DNA from: Ilex aquifolium
Lineage: Eukaryota; Streptophyta; Magnoliopsida; Aquifoliales; Aquifoliaceae
Direction of reading: 5' to 3'
Assembly (NCBI GenBank): GCA_951799425.1
Contig: OX637391.1
Span: 27,957,701-28,021,700, forward strand
Length of the DNA: 64,000 bases
In this document: piece by piece, positions 55,890 to 64,000 of the stretch
Layout: each line of letters opens with the position of its first letter
How positions within the stretch are numbered: the first letter of the stretch is position 1
Translations under genes and position numbers: made by a program
Notes under the pieces: model-generated
Seen by the model: the letters and a program-made list of their open reading frames with translations, nothing else
Database searches by the model: none
What the model was told of the DNA's origin: nothing

Positions 55890-57862
55890 TGTTTTACAAA
55901 AATATAATTCAAAGCCACAACTCGGCTTCTTCATCAATGAGGGCCCAAGTGAGCCACCGGCACTTGTCCTGCACCTGAAATGTTATCCCCATAAAGGGTG
56001 AGCCACGCTCAATGGAGTATCTCCTAAAGAGGCTACTCCCCAACCTAGATGCATATGAAATGCTCACATACAGTCCAACAATCAAACAAGCATTCATCCA
56101 AGAACATACAACTCCAAGAGTGAATGTCATAATGCCATGTCATGTTATGAGGTGAGACTCGCACATGCAATGCAACCTGAGTCTTCACCGGCACACATAA
56201 CACATGCAATGCCATGGGTATGAATCCGAACATTCCAAGTCCCTGCCATTGATGTTGCACATCCAATGACTATTTTATAAAATAAACCATGTGTCTTTCT
56301 TGGGTAGGTGATTTCCTGGACTTGCACCACCAGTCCACCACACCGACACGGATTTTGGTATCCCACCTCCAATTTCGCGTACACCAATACACTTTTTTGG
56401 ACTTTTACCATTGAAAGTGTATAAACCAGTAACTGGGTCTTGCACCCGAGGGAGAGTTTAGCCCTTCTTACTATACCCGACACAAGTTTTTCCATGCAAC
56501 TAGTGCAACTCAGTTGGACCTAGGCCCAACCTTCCCGAGTCCATGCCTCAACCACCAAGAATGGTGTTTGATCCAAAAATATGCACACACCCACACTCAT
56601 GTCAAATACCCACGAATGCGATGCTTCTCATGCATATGCAAATGTAATGAACCATTGCATTTCATATTATTATGCAATCAAGTTTTCAATTGCAATTACA
56701 ACATCATGTTCAACATGTCATGAGCACAATATGAACAATTTCCAATCCTCAATGTAACTTATATCATCAAGTGTATAATTACATTCTAACATCATCACAT
56801 TCCCAAATTGTCAATTATATCAAAAGCATATAATTACAATTCATAACTTCCACCAAACATGTTATAACATTTTCAATGAAACCAACATGCTAACTCAACA
56901 TAGGCATTTTATCAAACACATTCAAGGCATAATTGTAAACACATAGCATGCCCAATCAACATATTTCTCATGAAATTACCGAAACAAACAATTTCACCCA
57001 AAACCCAATTTATGCAACAATTGGTTTTGTACATTCTTATACCATTTCCCATACTCTAGTTACACTAGAATTACATTTAGACAAGAGATTTCATCCTAAG
57101 TCATGCTAACCATTTCATACGAAACCCTAGGTTGAAAATAAACCTAGCTAAGAGAAGAACTCTACCTCTTGAAGCGTAATACACATAGTAGGAACTTCAA
57201 GAAACCCAAATCAAGCTTCAACTCTTGATTTCCAAAAAATCCGTCTTTGAGACTTCGTCAAAATCCACTATCTTTGGTATGGTTTTGTAGCTCACGTCGC
57301 GTAGAACAATCTTTTTTCTTGGTCCAAGGCGATTCGACAAACGGAGAGCCATAGATCTTAGAGAGAAGGTTGAAGAACCCTTTTTTTTCCCTCTCTTCCC
57401 TTCTCTTCTCTTTTCTTTTCCAGAATTAAAAGGCTGAGAAAATGGGGAAAAATATGATTTTCCCCCTTTTAATACTCCACATATACTTGACTCTCGTTGC
57501 ACCACACGTTCGCCTTTCCCGAGTCCGATTTCGTCCCGAATCAATTAAATCTCGCCTCGTTTCAAGTTTAATATATTTTTATTTGAACTAAATTTAAATT
57601 ATTTTCCATGTTTCATAATTTATTCCCGATTTCATTTATTTTGGTCACGTGACACCCGATCGTCTCGTAAAACGTAAAAAATTTGACTGTCTCAAAATTC
57701 AACGAAAATTGACTGGGTAACTAGAATTCGCGAGACGAATCCAACGGTGAGGTCTGTTTCGTCATCTGATTCTAGAAAAATTTAGATTTTCTACCCGTAC
57801 TGTAGTGGCTAATTATTGTTTTGCCCTTTTTCATAAAAATTCAAATTTTCTCAGGTTTTACA
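55890..57862 (-). repeat. LTR-like block, minus strand, family uncertain
   Basis: On the minus strand it starts TGTAAAACCTGAG and ends TTTTTGTAAAACA, about 1.97 kb. It has a G-box palindrome GTCACGTGAC (57644-57653 in plus reading), a TATA-like ATTAAAAGGGGG near 57462-57474 and a purine-rich run (57375-57425). This looks like the promoter and leader of a Ty3/gypsy LTR, perhaps of a Tekay/Del chromovirus. The flanks do not match each other, so it is not a clean solo insertion. A 108-codon frame inside is not credible as a gene. Confidence 0.45.
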
Positions 57863-58334
57863 CTTGTCACAGGGTATGCTTTTGATGAACATAACTACAT
57901 TAGTCCCTCACTTCCTATGAAGCAATCAAACACCGAGACACCATTGGTTGAATGAAATGAGTCGATTTAGCATTCCCATTGGAATGACCTCTATAGATTA
58001 GCCAACCATGCTTTCTCGCATATTTTATAAATCACAACTCACCAAACTTCAAATCACAAGATTTTTCAATTTTCACTTTTTCACAAATCACCCTTCAAAA
58101 GCATTCGACCTTTCCTTCCATGGGGAGACGATCTTGGAATACCCATTCCAAGTAAAACACAACATTGCAAGACTCTATCTACGCTTGGGGAGCAATTTTA
58201 CACACACACACATTTTTGTTCATCCACACATAATTTTTCCCACTTCTTGCATTGAACCCAATGAGAGTGATACTTCTATAAGCCATATACACACAATTCG
58301 TGTTCATATTGGAGGTTAGGGAAAACCATCAAGT
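57863..58334 (+). repeat. Worn Athila LTR tail
   Basis: Collinear with the last ~550 bases of the B 3' LTR: TTGTCACAGGGTATG, TTAGTCCCTCACTTCC, AGCATTCCCATTGGAATGAC, TCCATGGGGAGACGA, CGCTTGGGGAGCA, then GGAGGTTAGGGAAAACCATC. It lacks its upstream part and stops just before the expected CAAGCA end. It may be the U5 end of the 5' LTR of F. Confidence 0.7.
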
Positions 58335-59080
58335 AGTGTCCATGACTAAAAATCGGTGTCCGCAAATCAACTCCAACAAATTTTACAAATTGTCTTTGAG
58401 ATTTATTTATTGTCATAACATATGTTAATCAAGTAGAAAATTGACATCTAATCATTTGAAAAGGTAGTTCTAAATATGATGGTGTCAAAAATGTTATTGG
58501 AGTGAAGACCAAATTACCATATATATATCACCTTTTTAATATCTTAAATTCAATAATACGCAAGCCACATCTGACAACCATCAACCATATCCCATTACAA
58601 AGACCATCTTTCGGTGCAATGTTCCTTAACCACATTATTAGACAACCTACTTTTAGCTCTAACATGTTCAAATACTCGTTAAGAAATCGGTTTGTGATGC
58701 TTCGATTAACTTCATCACCTTAGAACATTTTGTCTGCAACTAAATATGTAATTGTCTCTCCAGGATAAATCTGCAATGTTGCGACATTTATAGCACTGAA
58801 GTTGTCATTGTGGGTGGAAAGAATCACGGGTTCAGTTAAAAATTCTAGGGTCATGGTACCATCCACATTCAATTATGGAAAAACACTATAAATCAACTCT
58901 TGGAGATTATGTCATCTGTGTATTATTGGTGGAAGTTCTACAACTTCTTGTGGATTGGTGTCAATCTAAAAATAAAAAGTAAAATCAGTGAATTAGTTAA
59001 ACGATAATCAAAAGTAATATCTAACGAAATTGGAGATCAATGAAACGTTATCTCCATTAAGAAGTTTGTGAAATTGGAAT
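58335..59080 (-). pseudogene. Helitron helicase (PIF1-like) fragment
   Basis: Minus-strand translation shows helicase-end motifs of plant Helitron Rep/Hel proteins. These are Gly-Leu-Cys-Asn-Gly (about 58590), Thr-Ile-Asn-Lys-Ser-Gln-Arg-Gln (about 58390-58415; usually Asn-Lys-Ser-Gln-Gly-Gln), Pro-Ile-Phe-Ser-His-Gly-His (about 58340-58365) and Tyr-Pro-Gly-Glu-Thr-Ile-Thr-Tyr-Leu (about 58745-58770). In frame 58980-59080 an intron-like AT-rich gap is possible. Frames are interrupted and only the C-terminal third of the helicase is present; no Rep domain or Helitron ends are visible. It sits between LTR tail and primer site of F, with TCAAG on both sides (58330-58334 and 59183-59187), possibly by chance. 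Confidence 0.65.
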
Positions 59081-59199
59081 TTCCAACATTTGTGCTATTT
59101 AAGCACATGTTTATATCCAAGGTCAAAACATGTAGATCTCTCCTACTTCTTGACCACCTATACTTGGATGTACTATTTGGGATCAAGCAAGCAAGTTTT

Positions 59200-59217
59200 T
59201 GGCATCGTTGCCGGGGA
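59200..59217 (+). promoter_or_regulatory. Primer-binding site of F (tRNA-Asp type, two changes)
   Basis: TGGCATCGTTGCCGGGGA, close to the TGGCGCCGTTGCCGGGGA of A, B and E. Confidence 0.8.
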
Positions 59218-59429
59218 CTTTGGTGAATACAGGAAGCTGGAAAGAAGCGCCTTCACTGTGAACTACTTGGAGAATTCTAGTTTTTGGGTACCTTCATTCC
59301 ATCTCTTTGTGAATTCTATTAATTTTTTATTTTTGTTTATGCCCTGTTAGTTAGATTAATTTTTGTGGTTAATTTTATTTAAAGCTGTTAGTAGTTGTTT
59401 TGCATTCGGTAGTAAGGATCAAGTTTTGC

Positions 59430-60780
59430 ATGTCTGGTGGAGAAACCTCAAGTTCTGAAAATGAATCTTCATTTCAAGAGTCTATCAGTTCTGTTAGTTC
59501 ATCTGCGTTAATCCATTCTGATCATTCTGTTTTAACCTCCACATTTGATATAAGTAGAACGAGTAATGTGGCGAACCCTACAAATCCTGCAAACCCTCGA
59601 ATTAATTGTATTCCTGTGAATCAAAACAATAATCAAGGCCAAGAGGTCGACCAAAAGGTTAGTACTTTGAGAGATCATATGCATCCCGCAAGGAGCAGTG
59701 TCCTGTCATGCTTTGTTTTTCATGCTAATGCCCATAGGTTCACAATTAAGCTCAGGACCATACAATTCTCACCTTAATTCCATCAGCTCGATTCTAAAAA
59801 TCCTTACCTTCATATGAAGGAATTTGAGAAAATTTGCAGAGCCTTTTAGGATAACACTGAGTTAGCAAAGCTAATGCTTTTTCCATTCTCCTTGAAGGAT
59901 AAAGCCAAACAATGGCTTAACATTCTTAAACCCCATTCTATTTCGGATTGGTCCGCACTTCAGAAAGAGTTTTCAACAAATTCTTCCTCATTCACAACAC
60001 AAATGCTTTGAAATGCCATGTAATGAATTTTTTGGTGAAAGAGGGAGAAACCTTCTTGCAGTGCTGGGAATGGTTCAAAGACCTTCTCCATGCTTGTCCT
60101 CATCATGGGTTCGAGAGTTGGACCCTCGTTGATTTTTTCTATGACTCACTCCCTACCTATATGTGTCAGTTTGTTGAAATGATGTCTCAGGGAGAGTTCA
60201 TGGACAAGAATCCCAATGAGGCATTCGATTTTTTTGACACACTTTTTGAGAGTTCCTAGATGTGGGACTTGGCTTCACCTACTCCAACCTAGAGTCAGCT
60301 TACCACTTGCCATAGAGGAAAATACACTTTGAGGGAGGATGACGTTTTGCGGGCTAAGATGGCTTCTTTAAATCGAAAGCTTGAGGTTTTAGAGATGAAG
60401 AAAGTCAATGAAGTTGTTGTTGCATCACCCATAGAGTGTACATGTGGGATATGCACTATGGTAGGGCATTCTACTAAGGAATGTCCTATGATACCCGCAT
60501 TTTAGGAAGTTCTATTGGAGCAATCTAAAGCAGTTTCCAGGTCTTATTCTAAAGCGTATAATTTAGGGTGGCAACAACACCCGAATTTTGGTTAGAGGAA
60601 TAACCAACAGCAACAAGCCCCACAACAAGCACCACCAGCTCCACCACCACTATAACACGCATAGTACCACCCTACCAACACCCCTATAAACGTAGTCTTG
60701 AGGATACCCTAAACCAGTTCATGTAGGCCCAAATACAATACAATACACAGAACACTCAGGCCTTCAGTGACTTTAAATCC
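59430..60780 (+). pseudogene. Gag of F (remains)
   Basis: A Ser-rich N-terminus (Met-Ser-Gly-Gly-Glu-Thr-Ser-Ser) is followed by the Retrotrans_gag core with Lys-Asp-Lys-Ala-Lys-Gln-Trp-Leu (about 59895-59920) and His-Gly-Phe-Glu-Ser-Trp-Thr-Leu-Val-Asp-Phe-Phe-Tyr (about 60105-60140). A zinc knuckle Cys-Gly-Ile-Cys..Gly-His-Ser..Cys lies near 60440-60490. Fossil. Confidence 0.75.
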
Positions 60781-62160
60781 CATACTACGTAGTCCTTTGA
60801 GGACATGAAAAGTCACCTACAAAATACTACCCAGTCGATGGCTACCCAAGAGAAGGAAAAGTTTCCTGCCCAGCCAAAGCCTCCACAGGGTCAATTCCAT
60901 GTAGGTAATCCTGTTCCCATGGAATCTTCAAATGAACAAGTCCAAGCTGTCACCACTCTTCGGAGTGGAAAAATCATTGATAAATCCATACCACAGGCAC
61001 CCATTGAACCCATTCCTACACCTGCAGTACCATCTGTTCCATTCTCCATTGATAAGACCGAGTCTAGAAAGGTTGAGGATCCTCCATGTCCTATTCTTGC
61101 TCCCTTCCCTCAAAGACTCAAAAGGCCCCAGAAGTTAAGTAATCACGCTGATATCTACGAGCTTTTCAAGCAAGTAAAGATCAATATTCTGCTTCTAGAG
61201 GCCATCAAATAGGTCCTTTCATATTTTAATTTCCTAAAGGACTTGTGCACTGTGAAACGAAATCAGAATGTTCAAAAGAGGGCATTTTTGACAGAACATA
61301 CGAGTGCCATCATTCAACACAATACTCCTCCTAAGTATAAGGACCCAGGGTGTCCCACAATTTCTTGTGTCATAGGGAACTTCAAGATTGTGCATTCTTT
61401 GCTTGATGTTGGAGCATGTGTCAATCTACTCCTCTACTCTGTCTACGAACAATTGGATTTAGGCGAGCTCAAGCCTACATGTATCACCTTGAAATTGGAA
61501 GACCGATCTATTAAAATACCTAGGGGAATAGTTGAAGATGTCCTTGTCTAGGTGGATAAGTTCTATTTCCCTATAGAATTTATCATTTTAGATGTCCAAC
61601 CTGTTGCACACTCAGGGAGTCAAATTCCCGTTATTCTTGGTTGAACCTTCCTTGCTAATTCGAATGCTCTTATCAATGCAGGAATGGATTCATGAAATTT
61701 TCTTTCAAAAATATGAATCTTGAGCTCAATATCTTTGATATAGCTAAACAACCGAGTGAGAAGCAGGAAGTGATAGAAGTGTATTCTATCGAGTCTGAGG
61801 CACAAGAGCATGTGAATATGACATTCTTTAGGGATTCATTGGAGACATGCTTGGTTGAGTCAATATCCTCACAGTTTGAATCCATTGTGGAGGAGGATTG
61901 TTTGAATCTAGCTAGGGAGCTAGAGTCATTGTTTGTTCAGTCAGTCGGGCCATAGGGAACCAAGTTTGAGGAGCTCGCTCCTAGTAGCGTGAAGCCACTC
62001 CCTTCTTAAGAAAAACCACCAACACCTGAGTTGAAACCCCTCCCTTCTACTTTAACGTATACATTCCTTGGGGAGGATGAATCATACCCGGTGGTCATCT
62101 CATCTACACTCACATCGGACCAGGAGTCCAAGTTGTTAAAGGTCCTAAAGTGCCATCGTA
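60781..62160 (+). pseudogene. Protease region of F (remains)
   Basis: Thr-Thr-Leu-Arg-Ser-Gly-Lys (about 60955), Leu-Phe-Lys-Gln-Val-Lys-Ile-Asn-Ile (about 61162), Pro-Pro-Lys-Tyr-Lys-Asp-Pro-Gly-Cys-Pro-Thr (about 61328) and the protease centre near 61400-61430 are all in the A order. The acidic linker reaches the RT border near 62160. Fossil. Confidence 0.77.
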
Positions 62161-62175
62161 GTGCTATAGGGTGGA

Positions 62176-63991
62176 TGATGAGTGCGTAATATTGCATAAT
62201 TTAACGACCTCATTACATTCATTTTTGCTTATTATTGCAATGGATTATTGGGAGTTAGTTTAAATTGGATATTAATGGAGAAATGTATGATCGTAGGTGA
62301 TCAAATTATAAATACATGATTTTAATCACTTTGCAATGTGTTGGGGATAATGGGCAAGAAAGGAACTCAAGAAAGAAGGGCTCGGGAGTGTATAATGCAG
62401 ACAAGTCAAAGAAAGCAGAGAGGTACCAATACCTTATCACTTGGTACCAGTACCTGAGTCCGCTGGAATATAGGTGCCAGTACCTGGGACCCTAAGTACC
62501 AGTACTTGGGACTGTGCCTGAGCCTTCTGAAAAATTGAAGAAATGAAGTAGGTACCAATACCTTTATCACTTGGTACTAGTACCTGAGCCCAGTGCCAGT
62601 GGGGTACTGGTACCTTATCACTTAGTACTGGTACCTAAAGCCTAGAATTCCCAAATCACTTCTCCATGATCCAATTAGCTACAAGGGCCCCACTTAAGAT
62701 GTCTAGTCCATGTTTGGACTTTGCCAACACTCCACCATGATTCCCTAACCTCTACGATCAGCCTATAAGCATGAAGGAGTGGAGGGATAATGATGAGATA
62801 AGAGGAGAAGGAGAGTGGTTGGAAAGGGCTAGGAGGCTATACCTTGGGTGACGTTAGAAGGATTTTTTGACAACCTCTCTCCATGCAAGCTTTCTCAGCA
62901 CACTTTATAGGAGAGAGAAGGGGATGGACGAGATTATTGAAGATTATTGACCATTACTTTTAGTTTTAGAGGGAGAAGCTCCACGGAAGAAGAAGATAGT
63001 TTTAGAGAGAGAAAGTTTGGGTTTCTGGTATTTTCTTGTTCATTTTTATCCCTATAAGTTTCCGAGGCTTGTAATATACTTTTCCAAACTGGGTATAATT
63101 TCCATTTCCAAGTATGAATTTATTTTGTTAGAGTTTCACCACAACAATCATCTGGGGAAAATACATTTTCAATATTTGAGCTTTTGAGTTTTAGGTTCTA
63201 TGTTTTTGGTGTTTGATTAAAACTTCAAGTTTGTTTATCTTTTTCTTTGGTTGGTTTGAGTTAGTATTTATTCCCTTTGAAATGATTTCCATGTTCTTTA
63301 GCATTTTCATTCCATTAATGGCTTGCGAGACCATTAGTTGGCAAAATCCAAGGAAGGATTTCCATCCAGGTTTGGAAAAATCAATCCTCACACACATTGC
63401 CTTGTAGTGTAGTGTGTTGAATATGACTAAATAGATTGCAACGTATATATTTGTACACATTTAATGCACCGTATACTTTTCATAGGGCATGCTTATCGTC
63501 CCTTCAAACATATACAAATCAATCTTCCTACGAATCAATTTAACACCAATACACACATTTGGTAATTTTTAAATTTTAATTCCTATCTTCCGATTGAACA
63601 AAAATACTTTAGAGTTCAATTGTGTCATAAGTGGGATTGATTAATCATACTCGGTGGAAAGAATTCTGAGGATTAGCCAACCCTTTTCTTTGATAGATTT
63701 TCAACCTCGAATCTCACAATTCACCAACATTTTCAAAGAAATTTTTTTTATTTTTATTCTCAAAATCATTTTCGAAACACTTGGTCTTGACCTTCTCTAA
63801 GAAGATGACCTCGAAAATTTTTCTGAGTTAATACAAGACACATAAGCCTCCCTGCGCTTGGGGAGCAACTTTTGCATCACCATAATTTGAGGGTACACCA
63901 CTTTTGTCACTCACATACATTCCAACATACCCCTCAAACAACACCCACTGTTGAGGTAGGAAAGTTAGACGTAAGATAAAGTAATCAAGCA
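62176..63991 (+). repeat. 5' LTR of element H, which runs out of the window
   Basis: 1816 bp, TGATGAGTGCGTAATATTGC to GTAATCAAGCA, inserted in F (GTGGA, 62171-62175, is the presumed left target copy). A long cassette of GGTACTGGTACC-like palindromes, many degenerate, spans 62423-62635. The next bases TTTTTGGCG (63992-64000) are the start of a tRNA-Asp type primer site, cut by the window end. It is most like the D and E LTRs. Confidence 0.88.
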
Positions 63992-63995
63992 TTTT

Positions 63996-64000
63996 TGGCG
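63996..64000 (+). promoter_or_regulatory. Start of the primer-binding site of H
   Basis: TGGCG, the first five bases of the Athila tRNA-Asp primer site, four bases after the LTR end; the rest lies beyond the window. Confidence 0.75.

Larger units (their letters stand above)
59081..62175 (+). mobile_element. Element F: diverged Athila-like element, 5' part
   Basis: A possible LTR end (TTGGGATCAAGCA, near 59189) is followed by a primer site, gag and protease remains, and the very beginning of RT-side sequence. Element H interrupts it at 62176. Its sequence differs from A, B and C much more than they differ from each other, so it is a separate subfamily or much older. Many breaks, about ten in 3 kb. 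Confidence 0.72.

Noticed and set aside
57218-57544. Minus-strand 108-codon Lys/Arg-rich frame
   Set aside because: It crosses the TATA-like site and purine run of an LTR-like block; most likely noncoding leader.
1-64000. Host genes, LINEs and SINEs
   Set aside because: No LINE endonuclease/RT of the non-LTR type, no SINE promoter boxes with a tail, and no non-transposon protein family recognised on either strand.

Overview
The window looks like a piece of a large, repeat-rich flowering-plant nuclear genome, probably a eudicot. The evidence is plant-specific: Athila-type Ty3/gypsy elements primed by tRNA-Asp, a chromovirus with a C-terminal chromodomain primed by initiator tRNA-Met, a plant Helitron helicase remnant and a hAT-type short DNA element. 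I see no host protein gene, tRNA, rRNA or other host RNA gene. Almost every base can be assigned to a transposable element, and nearly all the elements are visibly broken fossils.

The layout is a deep nest of insertions, resolved by target-site duplications (TSDs). On the left, T (1-3867, plus) is the 3' end of a Tat/Athila-group element. It sits in the 5' LTR of Athila-like element B (3868-37932, plus). That same LTR was also split by a chromovirus (4743-26285, minus, TSD GAACT). The chromovirus was split by Athila-like element A (7368-22414, plus, TSD TAAAC), and the env-like region of A was split by a solo LTR, S (17736-19587, flanks CTAAA). B itself lies in the pol-to-3' spacer of Athila-like element C (37933-55325, minus). 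C also carries a hAT-like element in its RT region (40305-41179, TSD CTTCCACG). Its 5' LTR is split by a solo LTR, D (45946-54855, TSD GTGGT), which in turn holds a complete-looking non-autonomous element, E (46929-53991, TSD GTAAC). C is inserted in a minus-strand env-like remnant, G. This gives the order G<C<B<chromovirus<A<S, with a side branch C<D<E.

The right end (55326-64000) is older and more scrambled. It holds the G remnant, a minus-strand LTR-like block, a worn Athila LTR tail, a Helitron helicase fragment, the gag-protease part of a diverged Athila element F, and the 5' LTR of one more element, H, which runs off the window.

Two structural themes recur and are the most interesting content. 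First, G-rich polypurine tracts (AAGTTGGGGGGTG type) occur both before the 3' LTR and just after pol. Nearly all are preceded by a short perfect or near-perfect hairpin with a GGA-containing loop. Second, the LTRs carry a cassette of CCGG-centred palindromes in a conserved setting. The palindrome differs between elements, yet in A and B a second copy upstream of the env-like region has the same palindrome as that element's own LTRs.
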